In this document: in pieces, positions 19,601 through 28,168 of the stretch | Layout of the letters: every line of letters begins with the position of its first letter | Numbering within the stretch: the first letter of the stretch is position 1 | NCBI RefSeq assembly: GCF_042652345.1 | Contig: NZ_JBHSJJ010000002.1 | Location: 62,001-126,000, forward strand | DNA: 64,000 nt | DNA from: Negadavirga shengliensis | Lineage (GTDB): Bacteria > Bacteroidota > Bacteroidia > Cytophagales > Cyclobacteriaceae | Direction of reading: 5' to 3' | Program-made: the position numbers and the translations under genes | The notes under the pieces: generated by a model | Told to the model about the DNA's origin: nothing | Databases searched by the model: none | Seen by the model: only the letters and a program-made list of their open reading frames with translations

Positions 19601-19957
19601 TTTTTTTACGTCTATTTGGTCATTGACCTGGCGGAACGTCAAGGATGCCTGGCGGGAGACCTGCTTGAGGAGGTCTTCGACCGTGGCCGATTTAGGTTCC
19701 AGCGCGATAAGCAACTCCCTGTCAATATCTCTTCTGTCGTAGGAAAATTTGAATCCGGACCTGGATTCTATGTTTCTGAAGAACTGTCCCAGTGTGAGCT
19801 CATCCCGGTCCAGTGAAACCCAAACCATATCAATGGTCTTGTACTGAGCACTCACATTTACTGCCAATACCAAGTTGAGGAAAACTAATTGCAGTAAAAA
19901 TCCATAAAGGAAGTACCTTGACAACATATAAATTGTCTTTTGTAATTTTAATTTCAT
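16646..19957 (-). CDS. SusC/RagA family TonB-dependent receptor with STN domain
   Basis: This 1,103-residue outer-membrane receptor has a signal peptide to about residue 38 (AVNVSAQ). A secretin/TonB short N-terminal (STN) domain follows (about 50-115; LTLGQFFRNIESRSGFKFSY), then a carboxypeptidase-regulatory-like domain (about 134-212; IRGVVRDETGEPLPGATVSV), the SusC signature EEVVVIGYGTQKRSDLTGAV, a plug (about 225-335) and a 22-strand barrel. It imports oligosaccharides with TonB energy. The STN domain means it also signals substrate loading to the FecR encoded just upstream (20102-21184), so this receptor, FecR and the sigma factor form one trans-envelope regulatory unit controlling the locus. 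Confidence 0.97.
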   Translation of the reverse strand: MKLKLQKTIYMLSRYFLYGFLLQLVFLNLVLAVNVSAQYKTIDMVWVSLDRDELTLGQFFRNIESRSGFKFSYDRRDIDRELLIALEPKSATVEDLLKQVSRQASLTFRQVNDQIDVKKVDKPVVEVVSVMDRTIRGVVRDETGEPLPGATVSVQGTATGTVTDLDGSYSLTVADNAVLVFSYIGYETQRIPIGNQSEINVTMDMDASSLEEVVVIGYGTQKRSDLTGAVSSVKSEQLTAYPAINAVQALQGRAAGVQIQANNGAPGADLKVRIRGGTSINASSDPIFVVDGFIGAAMPPPEDIESIEVLKDASATAIYGSRGANGVIMITTKRGKKGEARIEFNSSYSVQNEINRLDLLNADQFIDYISEARPNIQPMGADTDWQDQIFRTGGIQNYQLSVSGGNDAVNYYVSGAYFDQKGVIINSNFNRFSITSNLDVKATDKLRFGLNIFAQRSASDGVRTQEGSGGLTPGVVASAFKFEPDQPIYREDGSFTVARLNDPHDNPYAVATSLINEDVRDRFQGNLYAEYDIVDNLKFRTTFGATTNSGRNGLYSPTSVTEGRNVGGDARINASRSTLVLNENYLTYSKTFNEIHTITGMAGYSFQASESENWGARGTSFITDAFSFWNLGSSAVWQAPSSGFTDWQISSYYGRVNYSLSDKYLFTFNARYDGSSTFSRNHKWAFFPSGAVAWNMKNEKFLEDSDLISFWKWRGSYGITGNQAISPYQTLARFSPVFTVINNAPVNAVRPTTVANDNLTWETTAQLNIGTDMGFWNDRVTLSAEYYRMVTSDLLFAVQLPQYSGYTNQLRNIGQVENKGFEITIASRNLTGAFQWDTDINFSRNVNKVLSLPDGNEIQYGSGPGHMVGLGNTQLLREGYPVGSFFGWIYDGVYQEGDEFIPGGGFEQTPGGEKFRDLNGDGVLNSDDRDIIGNPHPDFIWGWNNDFRWKNFDLNIFFQGSYGNDILSYTLMELDLLSGINNATTAALNRWTPTNTNTDIPKAANGRTRRVSTRWIYDGTFTRLKNLSLGYNFPQPVLNKLKVRRLRVYASAQNILTFTSYRGYDPEVNYQSSGATNGNRNLGLDYGSYPNAKNYTFGLNVGF

Positions 19958-20101
19958 AATTTTATTAGGTTTATTGATACATTCATTAAGCCTGGTCCGT
20001 GGGTGGCGCCATTCCCCAATGTCTATCCATCCCGGACCACTTTTGGTTTCCTTAAACCAATTTCAACATTCTAAGAGGTATCTGCGGGTGTTTTTATCAT
20101 A

Positions 20102-21184
20102 TTACTGAAATTTGATGTATACTTTTTTTTGTTTGATTGAATATTCAAATGCCTCTATATAGGCCATTCTCTCCAGGACCAGATCGAGGTTCTGGTTTTT
20201 ATAGTCACCGGTAAGGAGCCACGAGTTACCGGGTCGGCCGCTCACGGTAATACTCACCCCATACCATCTTTCCAATGATTTTACTACCTCCCAAAAAGAA
20301 GCGTTGGAGAACTTCAAAACACCTTCTTTCCATGCCATTATATCCTCGGCAGAGAATTTTGCGATCGAAGATTTTCCTGATTCCGGAAAATACCGCAATT
20401 GCTGCCCGGGATCCAACGTGATGTTTTCTTCTGTAAGGTTATTTTCCACTTTCACTTTGCCGTTTATAAGTGAAATGCAAAGTTTTTCCTCGTTGAACTG
20501 ATTGATGTTAAAGGCGGTGCCGATGGCAATCGTGGTCAAATCACCCGATACAACTTTAAAAGGTCTGCCACTGTCCTCCACAATTTCAAAATAGCCCTCC
20601 CCAATAAGAGTGACAACTCTCGAGACCGAGTCAAAAGTCACCGGGTATCTGAGCTCACTGCCCGAGTTTAACCAAACAGATGTACCATCCGGCAACTTAA
20701 AATTCAGTTTTTCTCCAAAAAGCGTGCTTTTGGAAATCATCGCAATTTCGGGTGCCGTTTCATTCTCCAAAGGTGCCGGAGCATATGCATACCATTGCGC
20801 GATCAGGGAAAACAACACCACGAAGATCAAAATGGCCGCTACTTTGGTCCATTGATCCATATGTACCCACAAAAACTTTTTTTGTTTTAATTTGCCCGAA
20901 ACAGCTTTTTCAACCCTCAAAGCCGATGGGTCCTCCATGAGCGCTCTTTCCCCGGCCAATATGCGATGAAGAACGTCTTTTTTTAAACCGCCTCCAACCT
21001 CCAAATGCGAAAACCGAATTCCCAAAATCATCTCCTTCGCCGTTTTTACCTCACTTAAGCGGTCAGGATGTGCAGCAATCCAGTTTTCCCAATAGATTTC
21101 TAAATCCCTATCCGGTTTTTTTACCCACCGTACAAATTCGGGATCAGATAACAATATATTGATTTGATCTTTACTCTCTTCCAT
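20102..21184 (-). CDS. FecR family anti-sigma factor paired with SusC
   Basis: This 360-residue single-pass regulator has a cytoplasmic sigma-binding segment, a hydrophobic helix at about residues 128-148 (VAAILIFVVLFSLIAQWYAY), a periplasmic FecR domain (LPDGTSVWLNSGSELRYPVTF, GEGYFEIVEDSGRPF) and a C-terminal DUF4974 domain (FWEVVKSLERWYGVSI). It lies between the sigma gene (152 bp upstream) and susC (144 bp downstream) on the same strand. It should relay SusC occupancy to the sigma factor and so induce the sulfatase PUL. Confidence 0.95.
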   Translation of the reverse strand: MEESKDQINILLSDPEFVRWVKKPDRDLEIYWENWIAAHPDRLSEVKTAKEMILGIRFSHLEVGGGLKKDVLHRILAGERALMEDPSALRVEKAVSGKLKQKKFLWVHMDQWTKVAAILIFVVLFSLIAQWYAYAPAPLENETAPEIAMISKSTLFGEKLNFKLPDGTSVWLNSGSELRYPVTFDSVSRVVTLIGEGYFEIVEDSGRPFKVVSGDLTTIAIGTAFNINQFNEEKLCISLINGKVKVENNLTEENITLDPGQQLRYFPESGKSSIAKFSAEDIMAWKEGVLKFSNASFWEVVKSLERWYGVSITVSGRPGNSWLLTGDYKNQNLDLVLERMAYIEAFEYSIKQKKVYIKFQ

Positions 21185-21336
21185 TTCAGAAACTGTTCAA
21201 ATATATAAGGCAACAATTCCTTAAATGACATGGTTTTTTTGGTAAAAAAGTTAAAAATAAATTAATGATTCCGTAATATAAAAATTTACGGAATATCACA
21301 TGGAATTAATGACAATGACCATCCTGTGTCAGAATT

Positions 21337-21957
21337 TTATTTCAACGCTTCCCGCAAATAAGATATGGCTTCATATACGAGGTTTCTGGCAGACTTGATA
21401 TGCGATAGCTCCATCATCTCCTTGATCTGCTCATAACTCAACCCCTCATAATAAAAATAATATAAGGCTTCCTTTTTTCTTCCCGGCATATTCTGTACCG
21501 CTTGATTAAGTTTCAAGGATTGCTCTTCACTGATTTGTCTGTCAATCAGTATCTTTTCATGTGAAAAGGTCACCTCAAACGGAAGGCCTTCCGCGATCGT
21601 ATCGCATTGGTTATACCAACGGGCAGACTCTCTGAACAGCTTTCTTTTGAGGCTCTTCATCAGATAAAACTTGATGGAATGGGTATCCCCTAACCTTTCC
21701 CTGCTATCTCTTATATCAATGAAGAGATCCTGGATAGCATCCTGGGTCAAGTCTTCCCTTCCAGTCAGCTGATAACCGTAATTTAAGAGCACATCAAAAT
21801 ACGACTCATATATTTTGATAAAGGCAGACTCGCTACCCGATTTAAAACGCCTCCACAGATGCCTGTCATCCAAGAAGGGCTCCGCCTTCTCGTAACGGAT
21901 TTGTTCTTCAAAATCAATCATTGATTTTGATTTTTTAGGTTCCATTCCGGGCATCAT
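21337..21957 (-). CDS. ECF RNA polymerase sigma-70 factor of the sulfatase PUL
   Basis: This 206-residue ECF sigma factor has region 2 around FIKIYESYFDVLLNYGYQL and DAIQDLFIDIRDSRERLG, and region 4 around MPGRKKEALYYFYYEGLSYE with the recognition part IKEMMELSHIKSARNLVYEA. It is the first gene of the leftward PUL (sigma, FecR, SusC, SusD, sulfatases). A run of about 20 N-terminal residues rich in charge (MEPKKSKSMIDFEEQI) precedes region 2, so a start slightly downstream is possible. The plus-strand desaturase gene diverges from it across 274 bp. Confidence 0.93.
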   Translation of the reverse strand: MMPGMEPKKSKSMIDFEEQIRYEKAEPFLDDRHLWRRFKSGSESAFIKIYESYFDVLLNYGYQLTGREDLTQDAIQDLFIDIRDSRERLGDTHSIKFYLMKSLKRKLFRESARWYNQCDTIAEGLPFEVTFSHEKILIDRQISEEQSLKLNQAVQNMPGRKKEALYYFYYEGLSYEQIKEMMELSHIKSARNLVYEAISYLREALK

Positions 21958-22231
21958 TAAGTTTAGCGCTAAAAGTAAACCAATTGGCCAAAATAAAAAA
22001 ACCGTTCATACTAATTTTGGGAGGCCGCTTTTTTCAGGAAGAGAATATTTTCAATTTCAACCAGATGGGCGGGATCAGAGCCCGCCTTTATTAAGAAAAT
22101 CCGGAATATCTCTGGGATTAGGGTGCAAGTCACATGATTTTTATCACCTTTTATAAAAAAAAGAAGGGATAACTCCTTTATATCCAAAATACAGCGTAAT
22201 TTTACAGGGTTAAACAAAAATTTAAAATTAA

Positions 22232-22981
22232 GTGATTCTAGTTGTCTTATTTCTTCTTCACTGGTATTTCTCCCTGTTTTGTCAAAGTTTTTTTCTCCAC
22301 AGATATGCAGCCCATCAAATGTTTGAGATGAACAAATTCTGGGAAAAGTTCTTTTACTTTTTCACGTGGATATGCCAGGGAAGTTCCTATCTGTCACCCA
22401 GAGCGTATGCCATTCTTCATCGCATGCACCATGCTTACAGCGACACCCCAAAAGATCCCCACAGCCCACACCATACGGAGAATCTTTTCACGATGATGTG
22501 GAAAACGAAAAAGATTTACAATGACCATTTCAGCTTTAGGATCAAACCGGAAAAACGGTTCTCAAAGGATGTTCCCGATTGGAATAAATTTGATTTATTT
22601 GCAGATTCCATGACGGTAAGGGTTGCCTGGGGACTGCTATATGTATTGATATATGTGCTCAGCATCAGTGTATTCGAACTTGCCGGCACCCATTGGTGGA
22701 TGTATTTTCTATTGCCGATTCATTTTATGATGGGGCCGGTCCACGGGGCTATAGTCAACTGGAGTGGACACAAGTATGGTTATGCCAACTTTGACAACAA
22801 CGACAAATCAAAAAACTCCCTGTTTTTGGATTTCCTTATGCTGGGGGAATTGTTTCAAAACAACCACCACAAACTTCCGAAAAGACCCAATTTTGCGGTT
22901 AAGTGGTATGAGTTTGACCCTACCTATCCCATCGTGAGACTCCTCCATGCATCGGGAATCATAAAATTAAAGACAGCTTAG
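22232..22981 (+). CDS. Membrane fatty-acid (acyl-CoA) desaturase
   Basis: The gene starts at GTG 22232, which is the first possible start because a TAA stop immediately precedes it. The 249-residue membrane protein carries the three histidine boxes of the desaturase superfamily: HRYAAH (about 23-28), HRMHH (about 63-67) and QNNHH (about 210-214). Hydrophobic stretches occur at the N-terminus (ILVVLFLLHWYFSLF) and in the middle (VAWGLLYVLIYVLSISVFEL). These boxes hold a di-iron centre that introduces a double bond into an acyl chain, using O2. It appears to be a single-gene unit involved in membrane lipid composition. The protein is on the short side for the family. Confidence 0.9.
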   Translation: MILVVLFLLHWYFSLFCQSFFLHRYAAHQMFEMNKFWEKFFYFFTWICQGSSYLSPRAYAILHRMHHAYSDTPKDPHSPHHTENLFTMMWKTKKIYNDHFSFRIKPEKRFSKDVPDWNKFDLFADSMTVRVAWGLLYVLIYVLSISVFELAGTHWWMYFLLPIHFMMGPVHGAIVNWSGHKYGYANFDNNDKSKNSLFLDFLMLGELFQNNHHKLPKRPNFAVKWYEFDPTYPIVRLLHASGIIKLKTA

Positions 22982-23533
22982 TGGAAAGCCTCCCTCTTTA
23001 GGGCACCTGTCCCGCATCGGGAGGCCTGAGGGATAAGCGAAGAAAAGTGCCCCGTTCAACATAAGACAAGGCACCGATGTCTTTTCATTGGGTGTGAAAA
23101 GAGGTTTTGTCATGTATTCTCATACCACTTTCACCAAAGCTTCCTCCGTGGCGCGCTGTTGTTTCGTCTTTGAATAAACCTTTTTTACAAAAACAACGCT
23201 TCATCCGGGTCGGGCCCGCGTCCATGGCATCATTGGCGTTGTTAAAATATTTTGATTCAGCCAAGGCATCCAGCCGAAACCAAACTGTTTACGTTACCTC
23301 AATTGTCCCCTCAAATCAGCCTTTTTTTCTTCGAAAAAAATAAATTCATGCAAAAAAAAATGTGAAACGTAAAAAAATGGATACCAACTTCATTTTTGTT
23401 GCCAAAAGATATTTACATAAAAATATCATCTATACAAGAATTTTAGTAATATTACTTTTTTTAAATAATTATTTAAAAATTAATTGCATTTATAAAACTA
23501 AATGGTTAAGTTCATGGAAAATCACCTACTTAT
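22982..23533. other. Gene-poor interval before the BlaI-type regulator
   Basis: About 550 bp without a credible gene. A 78-codon frame at 23107-23343 has no recognisable similarity and was rejected. The left half is mixed in composition. The right third (from about 23340) is very AT-rich, as expected for the promoter of the regulator at 23534, and holds the palindrome listed separately. Confidence 0.6.
23458..23479. promoter_or_regulatory. 22-bp AT palindrome upstream of the BlaI-type gene, candidate operator
   Basis: A perfect 22-bp palindrome (TTTTTAAATAATTATTTAAA plus AA) is centred about 65 bp before the regulator's start codon. BlaI/MecI/CopY repressors bind dyads near their own promoters, so this is a candidate autoregulatory site. 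It does not resemble the TACA/TGTA core of known BlaI operators and could simply reflect AT-richness. Confidence 0.3.
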
Positions 23534-23905
23534 ATGAGAGAACTAACTAGAGCAGAAGAACAAATCATGCAGATTTTGTGGGACATTGAGAAAGGGTTTG
23601 TCAAAGATGTCCTCGAAAAGATGAAAGAGCCGAAACCGGCTTACAACACCGTTTCCACCATTATCCGTATCCTTGAAAGAAAAGGATTTGTGAAGCACAA
23701 CGCTTATGGGAAATCACATGAGTATTATCCCATCGTATCTAAAGATGAATACAGGAGTTTTTCCATTAAAAACTTGCTGTCGGGTTATTTCGGAGGGTCC
23801 TTTGCCAAATTAGCATCCTTTTTCGCCAAAGATGAAAATCTTGAAGTGAGGGATATGGAAAAAATACTCGCAGAGGTAAAAGATGATGTAAAAGACAAGA
23901 AATAA
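23534..23905 (+). CDS. BlaI/MecI/CopY family transcriptional repressor
   Basis: This 123-residue winged-helix regulator begins MRELTRAEEQIMQILWDIEK, the typical BlaI start, continues with KPAYNTVSTIIRILERKGFV as the recognition helix and wing, and ends with a dimerisation helix region. In most Bacteroidota such regulators are followed by an M56 (BlaR1-like) membrane peptidase that cleaves them. Here no such gene is adjacent: the next feature is a terminator and then an opposite-strand gene. The sensor partner, if any, must lie elsewhere. Confidence 0.92.
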   Translation: MRELTRAEEQIMQILWDIEKGFVKDVLEKMKEPKPAYNTVSTIIRILERKGFVKHNAYGKSHEYYPIVSKDEYRSFSIKNLLSGYFGGSFAKLASFFAKDENLEVRDMEKILAEVKDDVKDKK

Positions 23906-23993
23906 GTTTTTTGCTTCAATTTCAAAAAAATCCCAAAAACTATTACAAAAACCCATTGTGTAAATATTTCACACTGCTACATCAGGCAGTCAT

Positions 23994-24029
23994 AAAAAAG
24001 CTTCAGGATGATCCTGAAGCTTTTTTTTT
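23994..24029. terminator. Strong bidirectional intrinsic terminator
   Basis: The hairpin GCTTCAGGA-tga-TCCTGAAGC (24000-24020) is preceded by six A and followed by nine T. It lies between the convergent BlaI-type gene and the UDP-glucose dehydrogenase gene, so it can end both transcripts. Confidence 0.9.
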
Positions 24030-24053
24030 AGAGCCTATACCCTTTTACGGTCA

Positions 24054-25451
24054 TTAATCAGATGACCCTATGACGTGGACCTGAAAACCAATCGATTTCA
24101 ACTTATCTTTGTCAAGCAGATTCCTGCCATCAAAAACATGCGCGGGTTTCAACATGCTGTCATAAATACGCTGCCAGTCATAGCCCGTAAACTCGTCCCA
24201 TTCCGTCAGTACGGCTACAGCGTGGGATCCTTCACAGGCTTTATAGGGATCTGTCTCCGTTTTTACATACTTTCTGTTTTCTTCCGGGTTCCGTGTATTC
24301 AGGCGATCAAGGTCCATAAATACCTGTTCACTCTTTACCTTAGGGTCAAATACCGCAATATAAGACTGTTCATTAAGTAGATAATCGGCTACATATATTG
24401 CCGCGGATTCCCTCGTGTCATTGGTGTCCTTTTTAAATGCCCAGCCCAGAAATGATATCTTCTTCCCGCTGACGGTATTGTATAAAGTCCGGATGATCTT
24501 TTTGGCAAACCTTCGTTTTTGATGGTCATTCATAAGAATAACCTGTTCCCAGTAATCCGCCACCTCGTGAAGTCCATATGTCCGGGAAATGTACACCAGG
24601 TTTAAAATGTCCTTTTGAAAACATGATCCGCCAAAACCCACAGAGGCTTTCAAAAATTTTGGGCCGATACGGCTGTCCGTCCCAATGGCCTTAGCCACCT
24701 CATTGATATCCGCCTCTGTATGTTCACAAAGTTCAGACAGAGAATTAATAGAAGATACCCGTTGGGCCAAATAAGCGTTAGCAGTGAGTTTGGAAAGTTC
24801 CGATGACCAGACATTGGTAGTCAATATTTTTTCCTTAGGCACCCAGTGCGCATAAATATTTACCAGTTCCTGTATCGCTTTCTGTCCGCCCTCATCCTGG
24901 CTACCTCCTATCAGCACCCTGTCCGGTTCCAAGAGATCCTGTACCGCGGTTCCTTCAGCTAGAAACTCAGGGTTGGAAAGAATCTGGAAATGGGGGCCGT
25001 TACCGGTATGTTCCAAAATATCCTTCAACGTACTGGCGGTACGGACCGGGAGCGTTGATTTTTCCACCACTATCTTATCCCCTTTGGCCACTCTGGCAAT
25101 TTGGCGCGCACAAAGTTCTATCCATTTCAAATCGGCGGCCTGCCCTTTTCCTTCACCATAAGTCTTGGTAGGAGTATTGACGGATATAAAGATCATATCC
25201 GCTTCATCTATGGCGCCGTCCACATCGGTGGAGAAAAATAGATTTCGGCCTCTGGATTCAGCAACGATCTCGCCAAGACCAGGTTCATAAACAGGAATAT
25301 TATTTACGTCTTCATCATTCCAAGCGGCTATTCTGGCTTGGTTAATATCCACAACTGTCACTTTTATTTCCGGGCACTTTTTGGCGATCACTGCCATGGT
25401 AGGTCCTCCGACATAGCCCGCACCGATACAACAAATATTTTTGACTTTCAT
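24054..25451 (-). CDS. ugd: UDP-glucose 6-dehydrogenase, animal-type
   Basis: The start at 25451 gives 465 residues beginning MKVKNICCIGAGYVGG; an ATG six codons upstream is less likely. The protein shows the NAD-binding Rossmann motif GAGYVGGPT, the substrate-handling segment EKSTLPVRTAST and the catalytic cysteine in GFGGSCFQKDILNLVY. The C-terminal UDP-binding domain includes AFKKDTNDTRESAA and ends near GFQVHVIG. It oxidises UDP-glucose twice to UDP-glucuronate. The wording of these blocks is strikingly like animal UGDH (for example VTVVDINQARIAAWN, KSTLPVRTA, SSELSKLTANAYLAQR) rather than the shorter bacterial Ugd type. It has no operon partner here. The product would feed capsule or exopolysaccharide synthesis. 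Confidence 0.94.
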   Translation of the reverse strand: MKVKNICCIGAGYVGGPTMAVIAKKCPEIKVTVVDINQARIAAWNDEDVNNIPVYEPGLGEIVAESRGRNLFFSTDVDGAIDEADMIFISVNTPTKTYGEGKGQAADLKWIELCARQIARVAKGDKIVVEKSTLPVRTASTLKDILEHTGNGPHFQILSNPEFLAEGTAVQDLLEPDRVLIGGSQDEGGQKAIQELVNIYAHWVPKEKILTTNVWSSELSKLTANAYLAQRVSSINSLSELCEHTEADINEVAKAIGTDSRIGPKFLKASVGFGGSCFQKDILNLVYISRTYGLHEVADYWEQVILMNDHQKRRFAKKIIRTLYNTVSGKKISFLGWAFKKDTNDTRESAAIYVADYLLNEQSYIAVFDPKVKSEQVFMDLDRLNTRNPEENRKYVKTETDPYKACEGSHAVAVLTEWDEFTGYDWQRIYDSMLKPAHVFDGRNLLDKDKLKSIGFQVHVIGSSD

Positions 25452-25944
25452 TTTAAAACAATTTTCCAATAATTTAATTTATCTCTCTAACAATCAAGTA
25501 AAATATCAATATCTTAATTTCATTCTCTTTTTCGGTAATCATGCCGTGCGGCTCGATGCCGGTCCATTGATCATTTAATCGGTATAAGCGTCAGCCCATG
25601 CTTACACTTTCTTTTAAATACCATTGAGGTAATCACGTAACAAATAAGGGGAGCGCATGGCCATCTATCACAGAAAAACGGTGTCCATGCTAATGCGATA
25701 CATTAAATTCCAACTGAGCAAAGTTCACAAACATTGAATTCATGATCAAAATCAACTTCATAATTTTTCGTAAAAGTATAGCCATGACCCAACAATTCAA
25801 AATTTTTGAAGGTTTAAAAAGCAAAGGAAATTGTAGATTACACCGATAAATATCTGTTTTTTATATATTATATACTGTTTTTAATAAAAAATTCCGATAT
25901 AAAATATAAGCCGATCAAGTGACTTTCCCGATATAATCCTTAAT
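25452..25944. other. Intergenic interval between two leftward genes
   Basis: About 490 bp, AT-rich, without a credible reading frame. It separates the transporter gene from the UDP-glucose dehydrogenase gene on the same strand, so it presumably holds the dehydrogenase promoter. I see no clear terminator hairpin or repeat in it. Confidence 0.5.
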
Positions 25945-27705
25945 TTATAACTGAAAATAAAGCTTTATCCCCATCAATGTCACTAATGTATAAATTATCG
26001 TCAGGGGCAGACCAATTTTGAAATAGTCTTTAAATTTATAATTTCCCGGCCCCATGATCATCAGGTTGGTCTGATATCCGATAGGTGTCATAAAATCCCC
26101 TGATGCCGCGAAAGCGATGGCCAGGAAAAAAGCCGCAAATGGCGCCTCCAGCCGGATGGCCATTTCCATCGCCATCGGAAACATTATCGAAACTGCTGCG
26201 GCATTTGTGATCATACTTGTTAAAACCAATGTCAGCACAAATAATAACGAGATCGAAAACATCACACCCGCTCCGTCCGTCATCCATAACATGCCGTCCA
26301 CCATCAGAGATGCTGCCCCCGAGTTTTTCAGAGCCACTCCTATGGCCAGGGAACATACCAGAATCAGCAGTAGGTCCAGATCCACTGATTTTCTCAACAC
26401 AGTTAAATTGAGCACCCTGAAAAGATAAAGTACAATGATGCCACCAAATGCGGCCATAAAAAGGTCTATCCACCCAACAATTCCTGTCAGGAGAATCCCT
26501 ACAGCCAGGACAGAAGGGAGAACGTTGTTTTGAACCGAACGGGCATCAATCTCATCCTGAAGGGTGATTACGATCAAATCCTTATTGCTTTCCTGTTGAA
26601 AACTGTTTTCCCCTGAAAGCATCAGCAGGAGATCTCCCGCCTGTATTTTTGTCTCCCCTATATTGCCCCTAAGTTTTTCCCCTTTACGGTAAAGAGATAT
26701 AATGGAGGCCTGAAACCGCTTTCTGAAATCACTTTTTTTAATTTTCTCCCCGATAAGATTGGAAGTACTGGGAACCACCGCTTCGGTCAATCGGAAATAC
26801 CCGTTCATATTGATATAGGTCTCCTCCGGTAACACCAGACCCTTTTCCTGACTGATCAACTCCAAAATGGCTTTGGTGCTTCCGGTAAAAAAAAGTTTAT
26901 CTCCCGGCTGAAGCACTTCCCTAGGGGAAACGGGAGAAATTTCCCTTCCTTCTCTCGAGATTTCAGCCAAAAATATCTCTTTCAAACTCCTCAGTCCGGC
27001 GTCCTTCACGGATTTCCCAATAATACTGGAGTCTCCCACCACCACGGCTTCTATAATATATTCATTGATATGAGCCATTACCTCGGTCTTGTTCCCCTCC
27101 CTTTCCGGAAGCAACCTGTCAGAGGCAAAAACCAAATAACTGATACCGATCAGGGCCACCGCAGAACCAATGAACAAAAAATCCTGGAATCCTAACATCG
27201 GCAGTCCATACTGGCTGATCAATCCGTTGAGTACCAAGTTGGTAGATGTGCCCACTACCGTAATCATTCCTCCCAATATCGTGGCATAAGAAAGCGGAAT
27301 CAAAAACTTCGATGCCGGAAAATTGTTTTTTTCCGCCCATTCTTTTACGTAAGGTATCATAAACGCCACAATAGGAGTATTGTTCAATAACGCCGAAAGG
27401 CTGCCTACTAAAAACATCAACTTGGTACGGAACCTTGTCGGAGTGAGTTTTTCACTGAATATTCTATAAAAAAAACCTGAACCTATATTTTTTTGAATAC
27501 CGGCGGTGACTCCTATCAGCAGAAAAATGACAATAATCTGCTTGTTTGCCAACCCCGCTAAAAATTCCTCGGGGCTGATGATTTGGGAAACGATAAAAAC
27601 AAAAGCCGTAGCCAAAAAAGCGAAAGCAGGCCGAAGCAGATCTTTGTACAATACAAAAACCAACATGATCACTAAGAGAATAACAAATATTGCCTTATAT
27701 TCCAT
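25945..27705 (-). CDS. DASS/SLC13-type permease with two TrkA-C (RCK_C) domains
   Basis: This 586-residue membrane protein has an ArsB/NhaD/DASS permease fold split around a soluble insert. Hydrophobic blocks run over about residues 4-190 (with NNTPIVAFMIPYVKEWAEKN and GTSTNLVLNGLI) and about 390-586 (with TNAAAVSIMFPMA and TPIGYQTNLMIMGPG). The two N-T/N-N-T loops are typical of sodium-coupled dicarboxylate or sulfate transporters. The insert (about 205-380) contains two RCK_C domains (VVGDSSIIGKSVKDAGLRSL, LIGEKIKKSDFRKRF) thought to regulate transport. Similar proteins carry dicarboxylates, citrate or sulfate. Sulfate would fit a sulfatase-rich region, but the substrate cannot be assigned from sequence. 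Confidence 0.9.
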   Translation of the reverse strand: MEYKAIFVILLVIMLVFVLYKDLLRPAFAFLATAFVFIVSQIISPEEFLAGLANKQIIVIFLLIGVTAGIQKNIGSGFFYRIFSEKLTPTRFRTKLMFLVGSLSALLNNTPIVAFMIPYVKEWAEKNNFPASKFLIPLSYATILGGMITVVGTSTNLVLNGLISQYGLPMLGFQDFLFIGSAVALIGISYLVFASDRLLPEREGNKTEVMAHINEYIIEAVVVGDSSIIGKSVKDAGLRSLKEIFLAEISREGREISPVSPREVLQPGDKLFFTGSTKAILELISQEKGLVLPEETYINMNGYFRLTEAVVPSTSNLIGEKIKKSDFRKRFQASIISLYRKGEKLRGNIGETKIQAGDLLLMLSGENSFQQESNKDLIVITLQDEIDARSVQNNVLPSVLAVGILLTGIVGWIDLFMAAFGGIIVLYLFRVLNLTVLRKSVDLDLLLILVCSLAIGVALKNSGAASLMVDGMLWMTDGAGVMFSISLLFVLTLVLTSMITNAAAVSIMFPMAMEMAIRLEAPFAAFFLAIAFAASGDFMTPIGYQTNLMIMGPGNYKFKDYFKIGLPLTIIYTLVTLMGIKLYFQL

Positions 27706-28168
27706 ATATAAATCATCAAATAATAACCAGCTTTTGACTTCTACCTATTTTACCATTTATCAGACAGTTTTGGTAGGGTATTCGGTGCCTCCTTAACAAC
27801 TTTTTTGCTTTTTCAAATCACCTGATTGTTTCTTGGATACAGTAAGGAAACCTGGTCGCCAATTCTGAGTATCCTTTGATTCTTTACCCAAAATAGGTGA
27901 CCCAATTCTAATACCAAAATAAAGTCAAGCTGCAAACTGAGAAAAGAATATTTTACAATTTAAGCTGTAGTAAAGGCCTGGCCTACAAAACTACTCCAGC
28001 CCCGGTTAATTTCAAAATTTAAAAGTGCCCAAACCCCGAAACACGCTCCATATCTTGAAGGTCGTGCAACCCCGAAACAAACTCACAAATGTACAAAAAC
28101 GTTTATTTTTGCGAAGTTATCCCTAAAATGCCGTTTAATAAAAAAACATAATGAAACTGCCTGTCTGA
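27706..28168. other. Divergent intergenic interval
   Basis: About 460 bp between the leftward permease gene and the rightward glycosyltransferase gene, so it should hold two divergent promoters. The string AACCCCGAAACA occurs twice (near 28032 and 28068). A five-codon frame ATG AAA CTG CCT GTC TGA (28151-28168) ends exactly where the glycosyltransferase ATG begins. Confidence 0.5.

Noticed and set aside
22011..22217. 68-residue minus-strand frame between the sigma and desaturase genes
   Set aside because: It occupies the divergent promoter region and shows no recognisable motif.
23107..23343. 78-residue plus-strand frame
   Set aside because: No ribosome-binding context, no recognisable family, and composition unlike neighbouring genes.
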